Under the pieces are notes generated by a model. That model saw only the letters and a list, made by a program, of their open reading frames with translations, did not search any database and had not been told where the DNA came from. From contig NZ_LR656172.1 in assembly GCF_902168435.1 (NCBI RefSeq), positions 159,825 to 223,824 of the forward strand: DNA of 64,000 bases. Reading direction: 5' to 3'. Both the position numbers and the translations under genes were made by a program. Shown piece by piece: positions 26,554 to 35,484 of this stretch. Source of the stretch: Bacillus marasmi (GTDB lineage: Bacteria > Bacillota > Bacilli > Bacillales > Cytobacillaceae). The stretch's first letter is position 1, and the number at the start of each line of letters is the position of its first letter.

Positions 26554-29500
26554 GTGAATAAAAAGATTTTAAAAAGGAAAATCGATTTTATTAAAACGCC
26601 ATTTTCAAATTATTTACATAAAAATAATCATCGTAGAGTAAATCAGTATGCAAAGTATTACGATAAGTTGCAAATTAAGAAAAATACAATTTTATACGAA
26701 AGTCGCGATGGAAATAGCATGACTGATAGCCCATACGCAATGTTTAAATATATGCTAGAAAATCCTGAATACAGGGATTTTCAACATGTTTGGTCTATAG
26801 TTGATTACGAAAAAATTGGGCCATCCTATCAAAAATATAAAGACCATCCTAAAGTGAAGTTTGTAATTAGAAATTCCAAACAGTACTTAAAATGTCTTGC
26901 ATCATGTGAATTCTTAATTAATAATTCAACTTTCCAATCTTTTTATATACCAAAAAAAGATCAAAAATACATTAACACATGGCATGGAACACCACTAAAA
27001 AGCATGGGTTTTGATATTCCTGGCAATCCATCTTCATCTCAAAATGTTGTCCGGAATTTTTTGAGTGCTGATTTTATTTTGAGCCCTAATGCACATACTA
27101 CAAAGATTTTTACTGATAGTTATAAATTAAATGGTGTATATGAAGGTACTATTATCGAAGAAGGATATCCAAGAATTGATTTAACCTTGAATACAAATCC
27201 AGATGAGTTTAAGGATTGTTTAACAGAATTAGATTTAAGAATAGATGAAAATAAGGAAAGTATCCTTTATGCCCCCACTTGGAAGGGCACTAATGTATTA
27301 AAAGCGAATAATGACGTACTACAAATATTAGCCGATATTAATTACTTAGAAAGTCAAGTCGGCCACAAATATAATATTTTCATTAAAGTTCACCCATTCC
27401 TTTATGCGGAAGCAGCAAAGAATCATAATCTCAAAAGTAGATTAATCCCTGATTTTGTAGATACAAATGAATTACTATCTATGATTGATTTACTTATAAC
27501 CGATTATTCAAGTATTTTCTTTGATTTTCTTGTGACCAATAAACCGATTATTTTTTATACATGGGATTTAGATGTATATAGTGAGCAAAGGGGTCAATAT
27601 ATTGATAACAAAGACCTACCAGGCCCAATACTTTATAATTCATTCGAACTAGCTGAATCAATAATAAATATTGATAGTATTAAAGAAGAGTATAAGTCCA
27701 AATATAAAAAAATGCAGAATAAATTTACAAACTTTGAAGATGGAAGAGTAACTGAAAGAGTTGTAAATTATGTTTTTGGCAATGGTGAGAAAACGCTTAA
27801 TATAATTTCGAATTTAAGCACTAATAAGGAAAAAATCCTCATTTATCCTGGCGGAATGATGAACAATGGTATTACATCATCTTTCATCAATCTAATGAAT
27901 AACATCGATTATCAAAAGTATGATGTGAGCTGTTTTACAGCAACCCCACATGCCAAGGAAGTACTGAATAACTTGGATAAAGTAAACAAGAACGTCCGAT
28001 TTTTATTTAAACCTGGACTGCCGGTTTATAAATTATCTGAAGTGTATAGAGATAAATTTATTCATAACAGGGGTAAGAGAGGTTTCCTAAGTGGACTTAT
28101 TTTTCCAGAGAAGGCTTATATTAGAGAGCATACTCGTTTATTTGGCAATTCCAAATTTGATTACGTAATAGATTTTAGTGGTTATAGTCTATTTTGGGCA
28201 AAATATCTTATCGTAGCTGATGCAAAAAAGAAAATATGTTTTATGCATAATGACCTCCTTTCTGATAGCGAAAGAACAATTAATGGAAAGAGGCCACATA
28301 GAATTAATTTAAGAGGTTTATTTTCAATCTATAATCTGTTTGACAAACTCGTTAGTGTTTCAAAAGGAACGATGGAATTAAATCGTAAGAATCTAATAGA
28401 GTATGCAGATTATGAGAAATTTGATTATGTTATGAACTCAATCAATCCTGAAAAAATCCTCGGGTTAACAAATAATGAAATGGACTCGTTTGGATTAGAT
28501 ATTCAAAAAACTGAACATTTGAAATCTAGAGCAAAACTAGTAATTGTAGATAAGTATCCTGTATGGAGTGCTTTACCGGACCAAATGGGTTCAACAAAGT
28601 TCGGCCTAGATAAGAAATTAAAAGATACAGAAATTTTGATATTTAGGAAAGCGAATTATAATAATGATACTTTTTTTAAATTTAGTGTGAATTATCAAGT
28701 ATACGGATGGATTAATAGCAAGGCTGTAAAACTTATTCCGGACAGTATCATTGAAGAAAAGAAAATAAATACAATTGCAGAGTTGGTAAAACCAAGGGGC
28801 AACCATATTTGGACAAAGCCTTACAAAGTGGCAGGAATAAAAAAGGTATCTAATAGCTTGGATTACAAAAACATCATTTTTGATATTGATAAAGAAGTAC
28901 AAACACAACATGGAACTTATAGCAGAATATCGATAAATAATGTAGTTATAGGTTGGATAGATAAATCGGCCTTGAAAATACTTGAACATTGTACGATTAA
29001 TGAATCAACAAGTATAAGCGACCAAAGCAAGATTAATACAATCAGAGAAAAAATAAAATTAAAAAATTATCAAGAGAACGCCAACATAATTGAAAATATT
29101 GAAAACAGAATATTGGAAGAGAAAAATATTGGCTACCGAATGTATGCCAGAATTAACTTGCCAGAAAACCATTCTGTTTGGACTAAACCATATCCAAATT
29201 TTGAAGCTAAAAAGGTAGATAGCGCAAAAACATTTGAAGGACAAATTGTAAATATAAATACTATCTGTAAAACCAGAAAAGGAACATACTATGAGTTCTT
29301 AATCGATGATCAATCGATAGGTTGGTTGGATTGCAGAGCATTTGAGATGATTGAAGGACCTGCAGTGATAAAAGAGAGAATTGTTTCTTTGGTTGCAGAA
29401 TTATGTTTAGGAGAAAAGGATGCTATCTGGACAAAGCCATATGGATTGAACGGAGCGAAGAAAATCCTGAAAAATGCAAAGTTGAATGGTGAAATAGTGA

Positions 29501-30159
29501 CAATTGATAAAGAAGTCACTACTCAGAAAAGTACCTATATGCATATCATTAAGGACGGAGTTCCGCTGGGGTGGTTGGATAAAAAAGCATTAAAAATTAG
29601 GCAGTTGTTAGGAACGGTGGTAGAAAATAGGTTTATTCCTGATCCAGTAAATGAAAATATTAATTTTGTTAATATGGGAAGATTGAGCCCGGAGAAAGGT
29701 CAGGATAACTTAATCCGTGCATTTGCAAAGTTCCATAAAAATCATAATAAAAGTAAATTATACATTTTAGGTCAAGGGCCACTGAAGGAATATTTGCAAG
29801 AAATTATAGACGAAGTGGGCATGAATGATTCCGTTTATCTCATGGGACAACTGGAAAATCCATTTGCTTTTATGAAAAAATGTGATTGTTTTGTTCTTTC
29901 ATCACATTATGAAGGGCAACCAATGGTGCTCTTAGAAGCTATGACCCTGGGAATGAAAATCATTGCGACAGATATTGTTGCCAATAGAACTGTTTTAGAA
30001 GATGGTAAATATGGATTATTAGTCGAAAATAGCATTAACGGACTTGAAAAAGGTTTATTAACTTTAGTAAATAAAGATGATTCTTTTGAGGTCGCGCAAT
30101 TTAATTACCGGCAATATAATAACTCAGCATTAAAAAGTTTCTATAGTTGTTTAGGTTAG
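26554..30159 (+). CDS. Bifunctional CDP-glycerol glycerophosphotransferase / GT4 glycosyltransferase with four internal GW modules
   Basis: 1201 residues in a rare layout. Residues about 1-415 are a TagF/TagB-type glycerophosphotransferase (INTWHGTPLKSMGFD, YAPTWKG, then LLITDYSSIFFDF). From about 427 to 645 comes the N-terminal half of a GT-B glycosyltransferase (YPGGMMNNGITSSFINLM). Then about 360 residues hold four GW (SH3-like) modules at about 653-730, 739-811, 860-932 and 941-1018, each ending in GWI or GWLD-KAL and three with WTKPY. The GT-B C-terminal half follows at about 1036-1201 (NMGRLSPEKGQDNLIRAFAK, then SSHYEGQPMVLLEAM). GW modules in Listeria InlB and Ami bind lipoteichoic acid. 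Here they sit in a cytoplasmic enzyme, so they may hold the growing teichoic chain. AGGAG lies upstream of a GTG start. AT-rich, like the genes after it. Confidence 0.85.
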   Translation: MNKKILKRKIDFIKTPFSNYLHKNNHRRVNQYAKYYDKLQIKKNTILYESRDGNSMTDSPYAMFKYMLENPEYRDFQHVWSIVDYEKIGPSYQKYKDHPKVKFVIRNSKQYLKCLASCEFLINNSTFQSFYIPKKDQKYINTWHGTPLKSMGFDIPGNPSSSQNVVRNFLSADFILSPNAHTTKIFTDSYKLNGVYEGTIIEEGYPRIDLTLNTNPDEFKDCLTELDLRIDENKESILYAPTWKGTNVLKANNDVLQILADINYLESQVGHKYNIFIKVHPFLYAEAAKNHNLKSRLIPDFVDTNELLSMIDLLITDYSSIFFDFLVTNKPIIFYTWDLDVYSEQRGQYIDNKDLPGPILYNSFELAESIINIDSIKEEYKSKYKKMQNKFTNFEDGRVTERVVNYVFGNGEKTLNIISNLSTNKEKILIYPGGMMNNGITSSFINLMNNIDYQKYDVSCFTATPHAKEVLNNLDKVNKNVRFLFKPGLPVYKLSEVYRDKFIHNRGKRGFLSGLIFPEKAYIREHTRLFGNSKFDYVIDFSGYSLFWAKYLIVADAKKKICFMHNDLLSDSERTINGKRPHRINLRGLFSIYNLFDKLVSVSKGTMELNRKNLIEYADYEKFDYVMNSINPEKILGLTNNEMDSFGLDIQKTEHLKSRAKLVIVDKYPVWSALPDQMGSTKFGLDKKLKDTEILIFRKANYNNDTFFKFSVNYQVYGWINSKAVKLIPDSIIEEKKINTIAELVKPRGNHIWTKPYKVAGIKKVSNSLDYKNIIFDIDKEVQTQHGTYSRISINNVVIGWIDKSALKILEHCTINESTSISDQSKINTIREKIKLKNYQENANIIENIENRILEEKNIGYRMYARINLPENHSVWTKPYPNFEAKKVDSAKTFEGQIVNINTICKTRKGTYYEFLIDDQSIGWLDCRAFEMIEGPAVIKERIVSLVAELCLGEKDAIWTKPYGLNGAKKILKNAKLNGEIVTIDKEVTTQKSTYMHIIKDGVPLGWLDKKALKIRQLLGTVVENRFIPDPVNENINFVNMGRLSPEKGQDNLIRAFAKFHKNHNKSKLYILGQGPLKEYLQEIIDEVGMNDSVYLMGQLENPFAFMKKCDCFVLSSHYEGQPMVLLEAMTLGMKIIATDIVANRTVLEDGKYGLLVENSINGLEKGLLTLVNKDDSFEVAQFNYRQYNNSALKSFYSCLG

Positions 30160-30195
30160 GTTAATTCTTGAAGAAAATTAATCATAATACAAACT

Positions 30196-30235
30196 ATTGC
30201 GAATGGAGCTTTTAATCTCCATTCGCAATTTTTGA
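30196..30235 (+). terminator. Terminator after the bifunctional transferase gene
   Basis: ATTGCGAATGGAG pairs perfectly with CTCCATTCGCAAT, followed by TTTTT. Confidence 0.85.
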
Positions 30236-30265
30236 TTTAACTGATAAGAGATTATGGAGGAAATT

Positions 30266-32329
30266 ATGTTTGCAAAATTTAATTCTATTGAATTTAAAGA
30301 AGATTTAAATCAATTAATACTAAAAGGGGAATTCTCTACATCAAATGCAACAGATGAAAAACCTACAATTGTTTTACAAGAACGAATTTCTGCAGATGAT
30401 TATTTTATTCCAAAAAGAATTTTTTTAGACACAGAATGGTATAATAACAAGTTTAACGTTTCAATTAGTATTAATGAGATAACCTCAAATTTTAATGAGA
30501 GTAAAATTTGGGACTGTTATATTCTATTAGGTAATAAAGCAGAAAAGATTAAAATCAAGAATATGCAGGAATTTCAAACGAGATATTATTCAATTGAATC
30601 TACTTATTATATGGTAAGAGCCTATGTTACTAAAATAGATACTTTTGCTTTACAAGTTAAAGAAAGAGAACTTCCTATTAGTGCTGTTACTGGTAGTTTT
30701 AATGAAGATACATTAAATATAAAGTTCAGTATTTCGGATCATTTTTTTGAAAATAATCATGAAAAAAATAATCTTGTGATTAAATTTAAAAAGAGAGTTC
30801 AGTCTGACATCTTATATCATGAGGAAGTACAAGAATTTCCTGTTATATATAGTGAAAATGGTGTGTTTTCTTCAGCTATTGTTTTAAAAAAATTAATAAA
30901 CACGAATTATTCTAAATCAACTTGGGATACATACATAACGTTAAGTAATAACAATAATAATTTGGAAATCGACTACCCTTTCAGTATCGAACAAAATTTG
31001 AAATTCCTAGGAACCCAAAAAGAAATTTATAAATATTTTAATATGAAGTTTTATAGAAATTATAAAAAAGCTTTATCACTTACTGTTCAACAAAGGAAAT
31101 TACCAATAAAAGCAAACTTCTTAGAAAATGAGGGCCAGTTGATATTAGAAGGGGAAGTTAATAATTTAATTGTCGAGAATTTTATTATAAAAAAAGAATC
31201 CACATTTGAGGATGGAGAATTATCATTAGATATTAAAGAACTTCCATTTAACCAGTTTGACGCAAACTTCTTTTCTAGCTTTTTAATTCAAGATTTCTTT
31301 AGTGACTTGAACATCCAAAATAATGATAAATATAATATTTATTTGAAGACAAGAAGCTCAGAATTTGATATAACAATAAACTTCCCTGTTTATATCAATG
31401 AAAAGGAATTTAATCCGGAAAATTCAATTACTCTTAATAGTCATTTCCAACTTGAATTTACCTTATCAGAATTAAATAAGTTAACTTTGATTTGCAAGCA
31501 AAAAGAGCATAAAGCAGCACCTAATACATTAAAGATTGCAGTTTGTGGTTCTTGTTTTAGTAGATTAGCTTTTAGCTCAAATGATTTTTATAATCCAAGT
31601 TATAAAAGCAAGTATCAAATAGTTCATACTCAGTTCCATTCTTCGATTATAAGTTTAATGAGTAACCCAGTGCCTTTTCCGCAAAATAGATTTGAAGGTT
31701 TTAATGAAAGAGAAGTTAGTTATATCAAAAGTGACTACGATAAAGATTTCTTCGAACAATTAAAGAAAGCTAATCCAGACCTTTTTATTATTGATTTTTA
31801 TATCGATGGATCGAAGGATGTCTTACTCTTTGACGAAAATCATATCATCACTGTCAATTATATGTTGAGAAGGAATTTAAATTACCTTTGCGATTTAAGA
31901 GAAGATGTGAAAGTTCTTTCCCATCAAAATATTTCAGAATACTTAAACTTGTGGAAAGAATCAGTAAAGAAATTTGCTGAGAAGATTGTTCAAATTATTC
32001 CTGAAGAAAGAATTGTTTTACAAAGAGTTAGGAAAACAGAGGGTTATATTACAAGTGACGGTAAAATAGAGAATTTTGATTTTATCAGACATATTAAGAG
32101 AAGTAATTACCTATATGAATATATGGAAGATTACTTCCTAAAGCTTTTGCCAAATATCCAAACATTAAATGTATCCAATAAAAAATATTACTCGCTTTAT
32201 AATCATCCTGAGAACTGTACACCAGACCATTTAGAGCCTGAGTACTATAAAGAATTTATTTCACAGCTTGATAATATTGGTGTGAAGTACTTATTAAAGG
32301 AAACTTCAACAAACAAAGTGACAAATTAA
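30266..32329 (+). CDS. DUF6270-type SGNH-like protein with N-terminal beta-domain repeats
   Basis: 687 residues. The first 410 or so hold two or three similar beta-rich repeats (ESKIWDCYILLGN near 80 and KSTWDTYITLSN near 215), like the accessory domains seen in large teichoic glycosyltransferases. The last part (about 425-680) begins IAVCGSCFSRLAFSS, then FHSSIISLMSNPVPF and DLFIIDFYIDG, and ends in NHPENCTPDHLEPEYYKEF, the DUF6270 pattern. The GSC...S start and the D-x-x-H late block look like an SGNH hydrolase/acyltransferase fold, so wall-polymer O-modification is a fair guess. GGAGG ends 5 bases before ATG 30266. Confidence 0.75.
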   Translation: MFAKFNSIEFKEDLNQLILKGEFSTSNATDEKPTIVLQERISADDYFIPKRIFLDTEWYNNKFNVSISINEITSNFNESKIWDCYILLGNKAEKIKIKNMQEFQTRYYSIESTYYMVRAYVTKIDTFALQVKERELPISAVTGSFNEDTLNIKFSISDHFFENNHEKNNLVIKFKKRVQSDILYHEEVQEFPVIYSENGVFSSAIVLKKLINTNYSKSTWDTYITLSNNNNNLEIDYPFSIEQNLKFLGTQKEIYKYFNMKFYRNYKKALSLTVQQRKLPIKANFLENEGQLILEGEVNNLIVENFIIKKESTFEDGELSLDIKELPFNQFDANFFSSFLIQDFFSDLNIQNNDKYNIYLKTRSSEFDITINFPVYINEKEFNPENSITLNSHFQLEFTLSELNKLTLICKQKEHKAAPNTLKIAVCGSCFSRLAFSSNDFYNPSYKSKYQIVHTQFHSSIISLMSNPVPFPQNRFEGFNEREVSYIKSDYDKDFFEQLKKANPDLFIIDFYIDGSKDVLLFDENHIITVNYMLRRNLNYLCDLREDVKVLSHQNISEYLNLWKESVKKFAEKIVQIIPEERIVLQRVRKTEGYITSDGKIENFDFIRHIKRSNYLYEYMEDYFLKLLPNIQTLNVSNKKYYSLYNHPENCTPDHLEPEYYKEFISQLDNIGVKYLLKETSTNKVTN

Positions 32330-32358
32330 CTGTCTTCAACTTTGAAAGGATGAATTAA

Positions 32359-33723
32359 GTGGATAAAATAAAGGTAGCGGTTATTGGCAGCTGTGCTACT
32401 AGAGATAATTTTAACTCCCAATTTGTAAATAATTACAAAGATTATTATAAGTGTGTTGTATCACAACATCAAATGTCACTAATATCTTTAACTTCAGATC
32501 CGATTCCCTTTATAGCAACAAATGTTAGTGGTGATACCACAGAGTTTAATAAACTTCATCTAATTTCTGAGTTGGAAAAATCTATTATTTATCATTTAAA
32601 AATTAACGATCCAGATTATGTAATACTAGATTTCTATGCAGACTTATTTTTTGGAATTAGAGAACTTAATAATTCTTATATAACTGATAAGGTTTTTAAG
32701 TTTGAAAAAGTTAATATCTTTAAAGATTTAGAAGTAGGGAATTCTATTACTTTAAAAAAGAATTTTAATAACTATTTAAAAATGTGGAAGAGAAGTGCCG
32801 ATATATTTGTGGAACTTTTAAAAGAAGAACTTCCGAATTGCAAAATAGTCATTAATAAAGCTAGATTTACAAATGAATTTTTCGATCAAAAAACAAAACA
32901 AATAAAAAATGTTACTGAAGAGCTAGGTCATAATCTAAACCTAGATTTATATAATCAATGGTGGGAAGTTTTAGATCAATATTTCATTGAAAAACATGGA
33001 GTAAGATATATAGATTACGAAGATAAACATTATCTTGCTGACCCAAATCATATCTGGGATTTATTTTATGTTCATTTTACCAATGAATATTATCAAGATT
33101 TCACAAAAAAGTTTATAAAAATAATTATTGATGATCTAATAGCTGAGAAAAAGGCAATTAAAAACTTAAATAGAATAGAAGAATTGTCAACTAGAATAAA
33201 TCTTGTGAAAAATTCTACTTTTAACTTAGGGAAAAGTTTTTGGACTTATTGGCATAATGATTTTAAGATTATTTCTGAAGATAATTCCATTAACAAAGAT
33301 TCGAATATTTTGACAATAAATAAAACTGGTGAGAAAAAGGATATAAACCGGCAGCTTTGGTCTAATGCAATAGAGGTAAATGCTGATGGGGATCAAACTT
33401 ACACTATATCCTTTGAAGTTAAAATTGAAGATATTGACAAAGTTGATAGTCAACAAGCAATATTTAGTATTAGGCTTTATGATAAGCCGACTGGAATATT
33501 TCAAAATACATCAGTTCAGCATTATTATATAAAGAAAAATCAATTTAATATAAGAAATAATGAATGGGTAAAGTGTACCTATACAATTACTCCGTTTACG
33601 GGGAAATATTTAAAGGTGGGCCCATATCTGTTTAGAAATGGAAATATTTCATGGAGGAAAATAAAAGTGGAAAAGGGTGATTCTGCTACCGAGTGGTTGC
33701 CTTCCTATAAAGAGGATATTTAG
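32359..33723 (+). CDS. DUF6270-type protein with C-terminal carbohydrate-binding-like domain
   Basis: 454 residues. The first 265 are a second DUF6270 domain (VAVIGSCATRDNF, then HQMSLISLTSDPIPF, PDYVILDFYADL and ADPNHIWDLFYVHF). The last 170 (LVKNSTFNLGKSFWTYWH, then SFEVKIEDIDKVDS and FRNGNISWRKIKVEKG) form a jelly-roll of the type found in carbohydrate-binding modules. It starts at GTG with GAAAGGA about 8 bases upstream and lies 29 bases after the first DUF6270 gene, so the two are cotranscribed. The paired domains suggest related but different substrates. Confidence 0.75.
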   Translation: MDKIKVAVIGSCATRDNFNSQFVNNYKDYYKCVVSQHQMSLISLTSDPIPFIATNVSGDTTEFNKLHLISELEKSIIYHLKINDPDYVILDFYADLFFGIRELNNSYITDKVFKFEKVNIFKDLEVGNSITLKKNFNNYLKMWKRSADIFVELLKEELPNCKIVINKARFTNEFFDQKTKQIKNVTEELGHNLNLDLYNQWWEVLDQYFIEKHGVRYIDYEDKHYLADPNHIWDLFYVHFTNEYYQDFTKKFIKIIIDDLIAEKKAIKNLNRIEELSTRINLVKNSTFNLGKSFWTYWHNDFKIISEDNSINKDSNILTINKTGEKKDINRQLWSNAIEVNADGDQTYTISFEVKIEDIDKVDSQQAIFSIRLYDKPTGIFQNTSVQHYYIKKNQFNIRNNEWVKCTYTITPFTGKYLKVGPYLFRNGNISWRKIKVEKGDSATEWLPSYKEDI

Positions 33724-33791
33724 TCTTGGGCAATATGAATCTCCTAAAATGATTTTATTTATAAATAAAACAGATTAAATGAGGCGATAAT

Positions 33792-34802
33792 TTGAATAGA
33801 ATTGCAGTCATAGGAGCAGGAAGTTGGGGTACTGCTTTGGCTATGGTTTTGGCTGATAATGGCCATGAGGTTCGTTTATGGGGACACTCCCCGTTGACGA
33901 TAAATGAAATAAATAACAATAATTCAAATAAGAATTATTTGCCAAGTATAAAACTTCCTAAATCTATAAAGGGCTTTACGTCCTTACAACAGGCAATAGA
34001 TGGAGTAAATAGTATTCTAATAGTTGTGCCAACAAAAGCCATTAGAGAAATCCTAATAAAATTAAAAGAAATAATAAAAACTCCAGTAACAATAATTCAT
34101 GCTAGTAAAGGAATAGAGCCAAAGACGTTTAAACGTGTATCAGAAATCATAAATGAGATATTACCTAACGATGTATTAAAAGATATTGTTGTTTTGTCAG
34201 GACCTACTCACGCTGAGGAAGTGGCTTTAAAATATCCAACAACAATTACTGCTGCATCTAATAATAAATTTGCTTCGGAATTCACGCAGAATTTGTTTAT
34301 GAATTCTTACTTTAGAGTTTATAATAACAATGATATTCTGGGCGTAGAGTTAGGTGGAGCACTAAAAAACATAATTGCCTTAGGAGCTGGAATCTGTGAC
34401 GGTCTGGGTTATGGTGATAACGCTAAGGCTGCATTAGTTACACGCGGACTCTCCGAAATTACACGCCTTGGATGTGAAATGGGTGCAAACCCGCTAACCC
34501 TATTAGGTTTAGCGGGTGCGGGAGACCTAATTGTAACATGTAACAGTAAACATAGCCGGAATTGGCAGGCAGGATATCAAATTGGTAAAGGCAGTAACAT
34601 TGAAGATGTGCAAAATAACATAGGAATGGTAGTTGAGGGGATTCGGTCAACCGAGGCTGCTTATCATTTAGCAAAACAACTAGGTGTTGATATGCCAATT
34701 ACAAATCAAATATTTGAGATTGTTTTTTGCAGTAAAAACCCCAGAGATGCGGTTGATTTTTTGATGAATAGAGAAGGAAAAAGGGAAATTGCATATCAGT
34801 AA
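33792..34802 (+). CDS. gpsA: Glycerol-3-phosphate dehydrogenase [NAD(P)+]
   Basis: Reduces dihydroxyacetone phosphate to sn-glycerol 3-phosphate. GAGSWGTALA near residues 7-16 is the nucleotide loop, and ELGGALKNIIALGAGICDG near 185-203 holds the catalytic lysine region; 336 residues is normal. The start is TTG, with GAGGCG about 6 bases upstream. Bacillus normally keeps gpsA beside der far from tag genes, so this may be a second copy devoted to feeding TagD with glycerol phosphate. A terminator follows. Confidence 0.93.
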   Translation: MNRIAVIGAGSWGTALAMVLADNGHEVRLWGHSPLTINEINNNNSNKNYLPSIKLPKSIKGFTSLQQAIDGVNSILIVVPTKAIREILIKLKEIIKTPVTIIHASKGIEPKTFKRVSEIINEILPNDVLKDIVVLSGPTHAEEVALKYPTTITAASNNKFASEFTQNLFMNSYFRVYNNNDILGVELGGALKNIIALGAGICDGLGYGDNAKAALVTRGLSEITRLGCEMGANPLTLLGLAGAGDLIVTCNSKHSRNWQAGYQIGKGSNIEDVQNNIGMVVEGIRSTEAAYHLAKQLGVDMPITNQIFEIVFCSKNPRDAVDFLMNREGKREIAYQ

Positions 34803-34825
34803 TAGAATAAATATATGATCTTATT

Positions 34826-34864
34826 AAACCCAGAAGGCATAATCGTGTGTCATCTGGGTTTTAT
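34826..34864 (+). terminator. Terminator of gpsA
   Basis: AAACCCAGA pairs with TCTGGGTTT; T-rich downstream. Confidence 0.8.
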
Positions 34865-34911
34865 TAGTTTTAAAAGAATCATAAAATGTCTGCGCTTTCA
34901 CACTATGTATA

Positions 34912-34920
34912 TGGTATAAT
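34912..34920 (+). promoter_or_regulatory. Extended -10 promoter
   Basis: TGGTATAAT (TG-n-TATAAT). It would drive the 97-residue gene at 35101 with a long leader that contains an AATGTA-ATGA-TACATT inverted repeat near 34970. The leader is very AT-rich and shows no riboswitch I recognise. Confidence 0.5.
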
Positions 34921-35100
34921 TTAGCGTACATCACTGATTTTTTACATGATTTCACAAAAATGTAATGATACATTAATCTTATTAATGATATTTATTAACA
35001 TTACTACTTTATAATTAATAATATATAATATTGAATAAAGTGAGAACTACATACAAATTTTTGGATACATATATTATTAAATCATAGGGGTGCAACCAAA

Positions 35101-35394
35101 GTGAAATACTGGAATTATACTAATATAAGTAAAATAGTTGCAGATATTACCGAAGATGGACTACCTTCCTTTGAGAAGAAATTACAAGGCTGGAATGATA
35201 CAGTGGATCAAGCTGATATTGTTGACATTGTAGTTATTAAAGCAATTGTTGCCAACAATGGTACAGAAATAGACCTAAAATTGAGCTATTGTTCTGAAGA
35301 AGTAATGAATGATTTAGAAATTAAGAAAAAAAGTTTTGAAATGGAACAAACCTTATTAAAAGAAGTACAATTGTGGATAAACGGAAATGATTGA
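35101..35394 (+). CDS. Hypothetical small protein
   Basis: 97 residues, acidic, mixed alpha/beta, GTG start with AGGGGTG about 8 bases upstream. No family recognised. It stands alone on its own promoter between teichoic genes and has a bidirectional terminator behind it. Confidence 0.65.
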   Translation: MKYWNYTNISKIVADITEDGLPSFEKKLQGWNDTVDQADIVDIVVIKAIVANNGTEIDLKLSYCSEEVMNDLEIKKKSFEMEQTLLKEVQLWINGND

Positions 35395-35425
35395 ATGGCA
35401 TTTCGGTACCACTATATTACAAAAT

Positions 35426-35457
35426 AAAAAAGCGTAACGGTGATTACGCTCTTTTTT
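35426..35457. terminator. Bidirectional terminator between convergent genes
   Basis: AGCGTAA and TTACGCT with A and T runs on both sides. Confidence 0.8.
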
Positions 35458-35484
35458 CTAAGACTACTCATAGATAGTTTGCGA

